NCBI GenBank assembly: GCA_951812525.1
Contig: OX638316.1
Coordinates: 1,624,506 to 1,688,505, forward strand
DNA: 64,000 bases
Direction: 5' to 3'
Source: an uncultured Poribacteria bacterium
Lineage (GTDB): Bacteria > Poribacteria > WGA-4E > WGA-3G
This document shows positions 26,987 through 36,400 of the stretch, one piece after another. Every line of letters starts with the position of its first letter. The stretch's first letter is position 1. The notes under the pieces are model-generated. The model searched no databases. It was not told where the DNA came from and was given only the letters and a program-made list of their open reading frames with translations. The translations under genes were made by a program, and so were the position numbers.

Positions 26987-27127
26987 TTAGTTTTTCATTT
27001 TTAGCAAAGCCCATGTTGTTGTCGCTTTGCCAGTCGGATCGACTGCAGTATAGCCTATCAATCCGTCATCCATAACGTCGTTAAGTTCATCTTCAGAGAG
27101 TGCTTTCCTGAAGAAGCCCACTTCAGA
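26987..27127 (-). pseudogene. 3' remnant of a LamG-type protein with TTTWA tail
   Basis: A start-less frame reads 'EVGFFRKALSEDELNDVM', the final strand and helix of a LamG-type domain (compare 'DEVAIWSRALREGEIKQAM' in the gene at 39110). It ends G-K-A-T-T-T-W-A-L-L-K-M-K-N stop. The enolase-superfamily gene's stop codon (27123-27125) lies exactly at its upstream edge, so the rest of the LamG gene has been replaced or lost at this point. Confidence 0.65.
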
Positions 27128-28127
27128 ACCGACAATTGTCAAGCGCGTCCTCATTTAATTCGACCCCTAATCCTGGTTTGTCTGGAATAGTTGCGTATCC
27201 ATCAACAAGTGGGATAGTCGAAGGAGTGACAAGGTCAAAGGCGCGTAAGGCATTTAGTGTAATCGCTGGCATCGTCGCATTCGGCATTACTGCCGCAAGA
27301 TGCATGACATAGCATGTCGTTATACCAAGCCCGACGATCTGTATCCAGATAGGGAGGTGTGCTGCGTCTGAAATAATCGCCTCACGTTTGGCATTGGCGG
27401 GGCGCGAATCCGGATAAGCGATAATAAATGAATCGTTCATTTTTGCACGAATGGCTTCAATTGGATCCGGATTACCGAAATGGATTGTTATAGGTATATC
27501 AGTATTCCGCTTGATTTCTTGGTATCCGGCAATATCTGCCTGTGGGATCGGGGTCTCAAATGACTCTATATTGTAATCTTGGAGTTGGCGCGCAACCGCA
27601 AGGGTATGTGCTGGCGTTTCAAACGAATCATTTGCGTCAACGCGAAGTCGATAATCATCAGGGACCACTGAGGTGATCGCTGCCACCTGCTCAAGTACTT
27701 CAAACCAAGGACGGGCTTTGATTTTATGGAGCCGATAGCCGAGAGCGTAAGCGTGCTGTGCTTCTGCTGCCCACTCGTCTGGGGTCATATCAATCGACCA
27801 GTAACCGAACGATGTTTTGTCATGAATTTTTTCGCCTAAAAGTTGATGCACCGGTACGCCAAGTGCCTTACCCATGATGTCGTAAAATGCTTGCTGAAGA
27901 GGTGTCGGTGCCCAACCGTCCATGAACTCAAACGGATTCCTACCGATATATCGCTGAACAACATCATCCGGTTGAAGCGCACCATCGCCGATCCCAATGA
28001 ATCCAGCATCAGTATACACTTTGTAGACATAATCAATCTGATAAAGATTGCGACGCGTCATCAGTTCGTTAATGCCTTCATGATACGGCACTTTCACTTT
28101 GATAACATCAATATCGGTAATCTTCAT
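27123..28127 (-). CDS. Enolase-superfamily enzyme (mandelate racemase/muconate-lactonizing type)
   Basis: The 334-residue protein has the capping domain and TIM barrel of the MR/MLE branch. 'KIKARPW' contains a K-x-K-type motif, 'RLRVDANDSF' carries the first metal Asp, and 'SFETPI' gives the second acidic ligand. The third ligand is not obvious: 'TIHFGNPDP' and 'IIAYPDSRP' sit where a conserved Glu/Asp would be. Enzymes of this group abstract a proton alpha to a carboxylate, often from sugar acids; the reaction is unknown. GGAAG precedes the Met at 28127. It reads toward the aldehyde dehydrogenase. Confidence 0.82.
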   Translation of the reverse strand: MKITDIDVIKVKVPYHEGINELMTRRNLYQIDYVYKVYTDAGFIGIGDGALQPDDVVQRYIGRNPFEFMDGWAPTPLQQAFYDIMGKALGVPVHQLLGEKIHDKTSFGYWSIDMTPDEWAAEAQHAYALGYRLHKIKARPWFEVLEQVAAITSVVPDDYRLRVDANDSFETPAHTLAVARQLQDYNIESFETPIPQADIAGYQEIKRNTDIPITIHFGNPDPIEAIRAKMNDSFIIAYPDSRPANAKREAIISDAAHLPIWIQIVGLGITTCYVMHLAAVMPNATMPAITLNALRAFDLVTPSTIPLVDGYATIPDKPGLGVELNEDALDNCRF

Positions 28128-28190
28128 AAGTGCTTCCCATTTTTTCGTATAGTTTTTCAATCCCTTTAAACACGGGTGGTACTTTAGGAA

Positions 28191-28643
28191 TTATTCATCA
28201 CGCCGAATCCAACTGACGACATCTTCCGCTTCACCTGTTCCACCTTCAACCCCATCGCTGCCGAAAGAGATGAGATCGTATCCGTATTGGTCGTGGTTAC
28301 CCGGACGAATATAGATATAAGGATTTCCCCACGGATCTTCGGTGATCGGGATTTGGATGTACGGTTCTTCCCACTTTATAGGAATCGGTGATGCTTCAGG
28401 TTTTTCCCAGAGAGCCTTCAAACCTTGTTCAGTTGAAGGATAATCGCCGTTATCTTTGGCGTACCTATCAAGAGCAATACCAAGTGTTTCAATTTCTTCA
28501 GCAGCTTGTGCCTGTAAAGCACGTCCCGCCTGTCCAAGCAGGCGAGGTGCCAAAAGCACTGCAGCAATAATTCCAAGGATAACAACGACAACTAAAATTT
28601 GTACGGATGTTAAACCTGCTTGTTTAGGATCAATCGGTTTCAC
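28191..28643 (-). CDS. GspG-like type II secretion pseudopilin
   Basis: The 150-residue protein starts at GTG 28643 behind GGAGGAAA. It has a short basic leader, a prepilin cleavage site 'QAG' before 'LTSVQILVVVVILGIIAA', and a GspG-like globular domain ('LDRYAKDNGDYPSTEQGLKAL', 'DPWGNPYIYIRPGNHDQYGYDLISFG'). The G-like calcium-loop area 'SDGVEGGTGEAEDV' is present. The fifth residue of the mature helix is Gln where nearly all pseudopilins have Glu. It stands alone, with no other gsp genes near, so it may work with a machine encoded elsewhere. Confidence 0.85.
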   Translation of the reverse strand: MKPIDPKQAGLTSVQILVVVVILGIIAAVLLAPRLLGQAGRALQAQAAEEIETLGIALDRYAKDNGDYPSTEQGLKALWEKPEASPIPIKWEEPYIQIPITEDPWGNPYIYIRPGNHDQYGYDLISFGSDGVEGGTGEAEDVVSWIRRDE

Positions 28644-29071
28644 ACATTTCCTCCACAGTCTACGAATGCACACCTAACTAACATAGCAAAGACAAAATAG
28701 CCATCAGGGCGTTCCGCTGCACTCCACTCTCAGGCATCAGTAAAGAGATTTTGTGGTATGGACAAACGTTCACAACTATCAAACGACTTAACTGACTGCT
28801 GAAAGCGTAGCGGCCTGACCGCTGATTGCTATTCCTCTGACGACTGATAACCATTTTTAAGTGTATCACATCTCCTGAATTGTGTCAATTTTATTTGAAA
28901 ATCCCTTGACAGACCTCACCATGCCCCCTATAATAGTCTACTATAGTTACGACAACAGTAGATACAGAATTCGATAAACCTCGTCGAAAACATACCCATC
29001 CGACACTGCGACAAGTCCGAGAACAAAGCTTAAGGACGCGTCGTTCCACTATTCACAGGAGAGAAAACAAC
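28644..29071. other. Intergenic region with repeat and promoter
   Basis: This 428-base gap between divergent genes holds the reversed copy of the short dispersed repeat (about 28785-28860) and the promoter at 28906-28934. I see no gene in it. Confidence 0.5.
28906..28934 (+). promoter_or_regulatory. Strong sigma-70-type promoter
   Basis: TTGACA, a 17-base spacer and TATAAT are perfect consensus boxes, 138 bases before the start of the secreted protein at 29072. The implied 5' leader is about 130 bases, long enough for regulation, but I recognise no riboswitch in it. Confidence 0.75.
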
Positions 29072-29856
29072 ATGAGACATGATATTCTAACGCGAATCAT
29101 GAACGCCATAGGAATGCTATTGATTATTGTACTATTTGTGACCTCGACTGAAGCCGTTGAAGAATTGAAAGTTTCTGAACTCAACGGTGGAATTCAGTAT
29201 TGGTGGGAAGTCGAAGAATTCGATGAACGGGATGAGGACGTGTTCTTTCTCAATGATGAAAAAGGACACTTGGTTGATGACTTAGATGGTGCCTCAGGAG
29301 AGAGTTACCTCGTGCATAATTCGCCTAATCCACCAAACAACCTGCCCCCAGCAGAAGATGTATTTTTTGTGAAGTATACAATTGACGGTATTGCTTCAGG
29401 CGGTACTTACTTTGTCTGGGCAAGGACATCTTGGGATCGAAACGCAAGCGGTCGTGCTCACAACTCTTTCTTTGTTCAGGTGAATGGAACGCCTGACCTC
29501 GGAAAGTTTGATCGACACATTAATACGCTGGGTGATGCGACCTGGCTTGATAAGTGGATGACAAAAATCCTTGGACATGGATTGGGGATTCCGCACAACC
29601 ACAGGCGTTGCAGGGACAAGCAGGTGGCGGTCTCCAGAACGGCTGGAAAACTCGACTCGATGCTGGCGAAAATACGGTGTTGATATATCATCGTGAGGGT
29701 GGGCTTAATGCCCAAACCATGTGTTCCGATGTGTTGATGGTCTCGACGGTCGATTTTGCACCGACGGACGACGATTTTGCCCAGGCAGCTCCACTGCCTG
29801 TTCAACCCAAAGATAAGTTGACTACGGTCTGGGCGCAAGTGAAAGCTCGGAACTAA
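29072..29856 (+). pseudogene. Secreted carbohydrate-binding-like protein with TTTWG-type tail, frameshifted
   Basis: The first frame (29072-29683) has a signal peptide ('MLLIIVLFVTSTEA') and a beta-rich region ('GGTYFVWARTSWDRNASGR', 'NSFFVQVNGTPDLG') like carbohydrate-binding or DUF-type jelly rolls. It loses sense near 29557. The second frame continues at once with 'DDKNPWTWIGD', 'LDAGENTVLIYHREGG' and ends D-K-L-T-T-V-W-A-Q-V-K-A-R-N, the shared tail. One indel around 29555 would restore about 261 residues. Either the gene is newly broken or the assembly has an error here. Confidence 0.7.
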
Positions 29857-30045
29857 CACTCATGCTGATCGGTACGCTCACTCTACAGATCTCCTTCACT
29901 GTTCTGATCAAAGAAGACTCCGTGACTCTCTAACTGAATCGGGTGTTTCCAATGTATGAGCACCCGAACTCTATTATATCTCATGGACTTGAGTAAACTG
30001 TACGCGGCAGCGTTGAACCCGAGTAAACGAAAGGAAAATAAACGT

Positions 30046-30861
30046 ATGATGCCACCCAAGAAGGTGCTTGTTACAGGCGCAACTGGACAGATTGGTTACA
30101 TGATATACAAACGACTGAAAGAACAGTCGGAAAAGTACGATGCGTATGCGCTCGACTACAAACGGGAACCGTCCGTTCGCGTTCCGGGGTCATGGACGCT
30201 CGAAATTCCTGATGAAAAATTCATCCTGTGTGATATTGCTGATTTTGATCAGGTTCGACAAGCCGTTAATGGCATGGACATCGTCGCTCACCTTGCCGCA
30301 GATCCAAGCGGGGAGAGTTGGGAGAGTTTGCTGAACAACAACATTGTTGGGACTTACAATGTCTTTGAAGCGTGCAAAGTCACGGGTGTTGAGCGTATCG
30401 TCGCCGCCAGCAGCATTACGGTCTCGCAAGGGCATCGCGAGCAAGAGCCGTACAAGGCAATGATGGAACGCCGACATGCAGACATACACGACGGTGTTGA
30501 AATAATTACACCCGATATACCTGCGGAGCCGAGAGGTCTATACGCCGCAACCAAAGTGTGGACGGAATCTTTGGCACGAACCTACGCCCATCGTCATCGG
30601 TTGTCGTGTATCTGCGTCCGCATCGGCCAAGTCGAGCGAGATCGTCCCCGCCCACCACAAGGGGCAGATATCTACGTGAGCCAACGAGACATCGTCCAGA
30701 TATTCGAGCGGTGCATCAATGCTGATGATAGTTTGCGGTTTGAGATTTTCTACGGCATGTCAGACAACGACTTACGTTGGGTGGATATCTCAAATGCACA
30801 GCAAAAGGTGGGGTTTGTACCACAGGATCGAGCCGAGGATAATCATGACTACGACGCGTGA
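30046..30861 (+). CDS. NAD-dependent epimerase/dehydratase (extended SDR)
   Basis: The 271-residue Rossmann protein has 'VTGATGQIG' for NAD(P) binding, 'DIVAHLAADPSG', catalytic Ser/Thr in 'AASSITVS', and 'YAATK' (Y-x-x-x-K). The family acts on nucleotide sugars or uronates; 'Rossmann plus WVDISNAQQKVGF' resembles uronate dehydrogenase-like members. Substrate is not certain. The Met at 30046 follows AAAGGAAAA; earlier in-frame codons are unlikely to be translated. Confidence 0.87.
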   Translation: MMPPKKVLVTGATGQIGYMIYKRLKEQSEKYDAYALDYKREPSVRVPGSWTLEIPDEKFILCDIADFDQVRQAVNGMDIVAHLAADPSGESWESLLNNNIVGTYNVFEACKVTGVERIVAASSITVSQGHREQEPYKAMMERRHADIHDGVEIITPDIPAEPRGLYAATKVWTESLARTYAHRHRLSCICVRIGQVERDRPRPPQGADIYVSQRDIVQIFERCINADDSLRFEIFYGMSDNDLRWVDISNAQQKVGFVPQDRAEDNHDYDA

Positions 30862-30880
30862 TTAATCAGAGAAAATATAC

Positions 30881-30909
30881 TTGACTTTCTTCTAAAAATG
30901 GGGTATACC
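30881..30909 (+). promoter_or_regulatory. Sigma-70-type promoter for the Tm-1-like/PhyH pair
   Basis: TTGACT, a 17-base spacer and TATACC lie 112 bases before the Tm-1-like gene. The -10 box is imperfect. Confidence 0.45.
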
Positions 30910-31021
30910 TAATAATACTTCGTGACGATAGATATTACCTTCCAATTAGAAGTGCCACCGCACTATTTCCCAGTGGCATCACAATATAAAAGAATCTATG
31001 AGACAATGGAGGAATCCGGGG

Positions 31022-32230
31022 ATGGCGAAAACAGTTTGCATTGTTGGAACAATGGACACAAAGGGCATGGAATTCTCATTCATCAAATCGCAGATAGAAT
31101 CAACAGGGGTCTCAACGTGTGTTATCAATACAGGCATCTTGGGAGAACCACAATTAACGTCGGACGTTTCTGCAGATGAAGTCGCGCAGGCTGGAGGTTC
31201 ATCTTTACAGGCATTGAGAGACGAAGGTGATCGCGGTAACAGCGTCGCTGTGATGGCACAAGGTGCCGCTACGCTTGTTGCTGAAAAGCAGGCTGCAGGC
31301 GAAATTGATGGGATCATCTCACTCGGTGGCTCCGCAGGAACGACCATCGGCACGACAGCGATGCAGGCAGTGCCAGTCGGCGTTCCGAAAATTATGGTCT
31401 CAACCCTAGCATCGGGTGATACGAGTCCTTATGTACAATCGAAAGATATTTGTATGATGTACTCCGTCGTGGACATTGCTGGCATCAACCGCTTGTCACG
31501 TCAGATTCTCGCCAACGCCGCTGGAGCAATCGTCGGGATGGTGAATGCAGAGGCACCCGCAGCGACAGCGGACAAACCCCAAATCGCAGCGACAATGTTC
31601 GGTGTGACAACTCCGTGTGTTACAAAAGCACGCGAAATCCTCGAAGCCGCTGGTTATGAAGTACTCGTATTTCACGCAACCGGCACTGGCGGGCAGGCGA
31701 TGGAAGATTTCGTGAAAGGTGGGTTCCTCGCTGGTGTGTTAGATGTAACGACGACAGAACTCGCTGACGAATTGGTAGGTGGCGTTCTCAGTGCGGGGCC
31801 CGCCAGATTGGAAGCTGCAGGGGAAGCCGGATTGCCGCAAGTCGTCGCACCCGGTGCATTGGATATGGTGAATTTTGGTCCTCCTGACACAGTACCGGAC
31901 CAATTCAGTGATCGGTTATTCTATCAACACAATCCTACAGTGACGCTAATGCGGACAACGCCTGAAGAGACTGGTGAGCTTGGACGTATCATGGCACGTA
32001 AACTCAGTGAGGCACAAGGTCCCACAACGGTCATCATTCCGACACAAGGTGTCTCGGCGATTGACAAAACAGGTCAACCCTTTGACTCTCCCGAAGCGCG
32101 GACTGCATGGATCGAGAATCTGAAAGCACATATCGGGGACAACGTCACGGTTATTGAGATGGATGCTCACATCAATGACGACGAGTTTGCGACGAAACTC
32201 GTAGAAACGTTATTGGAAAGTATACAATAA
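31022..32230 (+). CDS. Tm-1-like ATP-binding domain protein (UPF0261)
   Basis: The 402-residue protein has the Tm-1-like/UPF0261 layout: N-terminal 'VCIVGTMDTKGMEF', a glycine-rich 'SLGGSAGTTIGTTAM', and a C-terminal half with 'ATMFGVTTPCV', 'FHATGTGGQAMED' and 'PTQGVSAID'. Plant Tm-1 binds ATP and a viral replicase; bacterial members are of unknown function and often sit beside small-molecule catabolic genes. GGAGG lies nine bases before the ATG at 31022. The PhyH gene follows by 11 bases, indicating an operon. Confidence 0.88.
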   Translation: MAKTVCIVGTMDTKGMEFSFIKSQIESTGVSTCVINTGILGEPQLTSDVSADEVAQAGGSSLQALRDEGDRGNSVAVMAQGAATLVAEKQAAGEIDGIISLGGSAGTTIGTTAMQAVPVGVPKIMVSTLASGDTSPYVQSKDICMMYSVVDIAGINRLSRQILANAAGAIVGMVNAEAPAATADKPQIAATMFGVTTPCVTKAREILEAAGYEVLVFHATGTGGQAMEDFVKGGFLAGVLDVTTTELADELVGGVLSAGPARLEAAGEAGLPQVVAPGALDMVNFGPPDTVPDQFSDRLFYQHNPTVTLMRTTPEETGELGRIMARKLSEAQGPTTVIIPTQGVSAIDKTGQPFDSPEARTAWIENLKAHIGDNVTVIEMDAHINDDEFATKLVETLLESIQ

Positions 32231-32241
32231 AGAGGCAATAG

Positions 32242-33141
32242 ATGGGAAAAACTTACAAAGCACTAACAGAATCGGATGTTAACCACTTCATTGAGAAGGG
32301 ACATGTTGTCCTGAAAGGCTGTTTCTCACGAGAGATGGCAGAAGAATGGCGAGCATTTGCTTTTAAGCGACTCGGTTATGCTCCAGACGATCCGACGACC
32401 TGGGAACAACCCCGCGTTCACCTGCCCTCTATGAACAGGGTGCTGATTGAAGATGTCGCACCGAGAGCATGGAATGCCATCTGTGATCTGCTCGGTGGTG
32501 AAGACAGAATTGTCAATCTTTGGGGCGACGGCAAACCCGGATGGAGCGATGGCTTTATTATTAACTTTGGGTTAGGGGCAGACCAACCTTGGCAACCGCC
32601 TTCCCCGAATGTTGGTGGCTGGCATAAAGATGGTGATTTCTTCCGCCACTTTCTGGATAGCCCAGAACAGGGATTGCTCACGATCGTCGTCTGGTCGGAT
32701 ATTTATCCAAAGAGCGGCGGAACCTTTGTGGCGTGCGATTCAGTTCAGCATGTTGCACAGCGACTGTATGAACATCCAGAAGGATTGTTGCCGGGTGGTT
32801 TTGGACAACTTATTGACAAATGCCAGGATTTTGCAGAAATTACTGGAGAAGCAGGTGATGTTGTGCTGCTGCACCCGTTCATCTTGCACGCCGCTTCACA
32901 GAACCCATCGGGTCGCGCACGTTTCATCACGAACCCTCCAGTTGGTCTCAGGGAACCGATGAATTTCAATCGTGAGAACCCAGACGATTTCTCACCTGTG
33001 GAATTAGGCGTCCTGCACGGGTTGGGAAAGGATCGCTTGGACTTCAAGCCGACGGCACCGCGAGAGCGTTTAGTACCAGAACGCGTCAAACGTCAACATA
33101 AAATGCTCGAAGAGCAGAAAAAGCGACTCGGTATGGAATAA
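32242..33141 (+). CDS. Phytanoyl-CoA dioxygenase (PhyH) family oxygenase
   Basis: This 299-residue protein is an Fe(II)/2-oxoglutarate oxygenase of the PhyH family. The iron-binding H-x-D is at residues 128-130 ('GWHKDGDFF') and the distal His at 211 or 216 ('LLHPFILHAASQN'), with Arg in 'GRARF' for 2-oxoglutarate. The substrate is unknown; in bacteria such enzymes hydroxylate diverse metabolites. It is the second gene of the pair with the Tm-1-like protein. Confidence 0.88.
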   Translation: MGKTYKALTESDVNHFIEKGHVVLKGCFSREMAEEWRAFAFKRLGYAPDDPTTWEQPRVHLPSMNRVLIEDVAPRAWNAICDLLGGEDRIVNLWGDGKPGWSDGFIINFGLGADQPWQPPSPNVGGWHKDGDFFRHFLDSPEQGLLTIVVWSDIYPKSGGTFVACDSVQHVAQRLYEHPEGLLPGGFGQLIDKCQDFAEITGEAGDVVLLHPFILHAASQNPSGRARFITNPPVGLREPMNFNRENPDDFSPVELGVLHGLGKDRLDFKPTAPRERLVPERVKRQHKMLEEQKKRLGME

Positions 33142-33467
33142 GAGTTAGACTAGATTTTGCTCAGCTAACCCGTACGATTAGAAGCCATCCCACTTGCTAC
33201 TGGAAAAGGTAAGCATTAGTTGATTGCGGAACAATTGCGAGACTCAAAGATGGCAAGTTGCGATAGCATACATCGGCGAGGCAGCCATCTCCATATTAAG
33301 TTTACGACTCGCTGACTGAACTCACGCCCAATCATCCTTTTTTTTGAACGCAGATGACAGGTCAAATTGTATCGTAATCCGTAGTTTTGAACTTGATTAA
33401 AGAAACGGATCATAATCAAGTAGATACTTCATTTGCCTTATACTGTCGAGTTCTTTCTTGACATGTA
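33142..33467. other. Intergenic region, nothing recognised
   Basis: This 326-base gap between convergent genes has no supportable gene, no strong hairpin and no promoter that I can see on either strand. Confidence 0.5.
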
Positions 33468-36400
33468 TCAACGTGCAGGGCGGCGTAGGATAATGCCCAA
33501 CTGTCCGACTGCCCAGAGGGTATCGCCCTCTTTAACGTGCGTGATTGCATAGAGGTTATTATTAATGCCGGTATACTCTCGTTCCCATGTTTCCCCGCCG
33601 TCTGTTGAATGGATGATGGTTCCAGCGGCACCGACGGCGTAGATTTCTTTTTCAGAGATTGCGAGGACATCGTAAAGTGTTTGGTTAACACCACTTTCCT
33701 TTGATGTCCACGTGAAACCACCGTCGGAGGTGGATAGGATAATCCCGGCACGTCCGACAGCCCAACCTTTGCGTTTGGTGATGAATGAGACTGCGTATAG
33801 GTCAGAGCCGGTGTGGGTTTCGTGGAATTTCCAGTAATCACCGGCGTTGACGGTTCTCTGGATGACACCGTTGGTGCCGACAGCCCAACCGAGAGGTGCG
33901 AATTTCATATCAATCCCTGTGAGATTTTTGCCGGTTGACGTACGCTGTAGGGTCCAAATTGGACCGCCGTCTGGATTGTGGAGAATCTCTCCATTTTCAC
34001 CGGCAGCCCAGCCTTCAGAAAAATTACCGAAGGCTGCCTCATTTATGGAGAGTGGAGGAGGCTCCCGTTTGGGGAGTTCTTGACTGTCGTCCGTTGACCA
34101 GTCGTTGCCATCAAGGGTATAGAGCAAGGTTCCGTCTCTGCTCATTGCCCATCCCCATTTTGGATTGAGACTGATGAAGTGAATATCGACGATACGATCA
34201 GTGGTGCCGGTGTGTAAGCGTTTCCAAGTTTTCCCAGCATTTTCTGTTGATAACAAGGCACCGTTATCTCCGGCAACCCAACCGTGGTGTTCATTGAGAA
34301 ATAGCACATCACGGAAGTTATCGGAAGGTTCGCTAAGTTGGTGTTTCCAAGTCTTTCCAGCGTCTGTAGTGGCATAAATCTGCCCAGCGAGTTTTTGCCT
34401 GCCTTCTGTGCCGCCAACATCAGCCGTATAGACCACTCTATAGGGGGTCTGCTCCGCGCCAACAGCCCAACCGTGTCCATCTGGCAAGAGGTGTGCGTTT
34501 GTAATGCGGATTGAAGTTGGCTGTGCCTGTTCACTCGCCATTCTATCTATCCAACTTTGCGTTTCACCAGTTTCATTTTCGTTTTTGGATGTGGCATGAA
34601 TGGGTTTCCAAGTTTTTCCTTGGTTATGTGTGGTGAATATCGTTCCGCTGATATCAATTCCCCAGGCGTTAGAGTGGTTGCGAAATTTCACGGTTCGGAG
34701 ATACGTTTCAATATTCATACTGGCATCGGCTCTGGGTGTTTGTTTCCATGTTACACCGCCATCTGTTGTGAGTAGTGATGTGGTGTTTTCCATGACCACC
34801 CATCCCGAAGTCGCATCGAGAAAATGGATCCCGACACCGCGTTGATGTGTTTTTGCTTGGATTTGCCAGTAATTGCCACCATCAGCCGTGTGCAGAATCA
34901 ATCCCCCGGATCGGCGTTGTGGTGCGACTGCCCACCCTTCACGACTGTTTATAAAATATATGTCGGTGACGGGTTGATGGGTTGTTCCTGTTTTCTGAAG
35001 CGTCCAAGTTTTTCCGCCATCGCTGGTGCGTAGGGTTTGTCCTTCATCTACACCGATCCAACCTTGCTTTGGGTTGATGAAGTGGATTGCACGCATACTG
35101 CGAAAATCTTTTAATCCATCGCGGACAATCTGCCATGTTTCGCCCCCGTTTTCGGTTCGTAGTAGGATGCCTTGACCGGTAATCCAACCGTGATTATCAT
35201 CAATAAAAACAATGCGTTGTAGGGTATTTTTCACACCGATGTGTTGTGTGTGCCATGTGGTGCCACCGTCTGTGGTATGTAAAAGGGTGCCACTATGTCC
35301 GACAGCCCAGCCTTCGTAAACAGATAGAAAATAGGTATCGGTAAAGGCGGGTTGCCAGTTTCCTTGACGGACAATCTCCCAATGATATTCTATGGGTTCA
35401 ACGTGTTTTGTGTCTGATGCCATTTCTTGTGCGGCGGGTGGCAATTCGACGGTAAACTTCTCTGTGTCTACGGAATAGCGCATTGCAATGCCGCCTTCAC
35501 CTACGGCGAGGATACCGTCGTGTGAAAGCGAGAAGCTGTAGAGATCGTTGGACGTGCCGCTGTTCTGTGATTCCCACGTTATACCGCCGTTGATGGTGGT
35601 CAAAATGATGCCTTCATCCCCGACGATGAGTCCGTGGTTTGCGTCGGCGAAATAGACTTTGTTGAGATTCGTCCGCGTCCCACTGCGTTGGAATTTCCAA
35701 GTTTTTCCGCCATCAAGGGTGTGTAGGATCTCGCCGAGTTGTCCGACGACCCAGCCGGTATGCCGGTCGATAAAGTATGCTGCGAAGAGTTCGTTATAAG
35801 TGTTGCTATTTTGGCGTTTCCAAGTTTTTCCGCTATCAGTGGTGTGAAAAATAATACCTGGCCAACCGACGACCCAACCTTCTGTTTCATTGAGGAAGAA
35901 GATCCCTTTAATCATTTCGTGGAAGTATCGGGGTGCTTGTTGCGCCCATGTCTTACCACCGTCGGCTGTGTGAAGGACAGTGCCTAAATCGCCAACGATC
36001 CAGCCTTTTAGCGGATCAATGAAATGTAGGGCGTTGAGGGTGTACCACCATCCGCTGGTTTGCCGTTCCCAAGTTAGCCCTGCATCGGTAGTATGAAGAA
36101 TGAGTCCGCCATCGCCAACAGCCCAGCCTTCTTGGTCAGTGACAAAGGATAAATTGCGGATGCGATGCCACGTGTCCATCTCGATGTCGGTCCAGGTCTT
36201 ACCGCTGTCGTCGCTCATGGTGATTGTGCCCTTCTCACCGACGGCGACTGCGCGGTCGGCATCTGCAAATGCGACGCTCTGGAGTGCATTAGCAGTGGTG
36301 CCACTTTTCAGGTCCCATGTCTGCCCTGCATCGGTAGAGTGTAGAAGGGTTCCGTTCATACCGACCGCCCATGCCTCTTTTGGTGTTGTGAACTGAACGC

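Noticed and set aside
30922-31179. 85-codon frame overlapping the Tm-1-like gene start
   Set aside because: It overlaps a well supported gene in another frame and has no recognisable motif.
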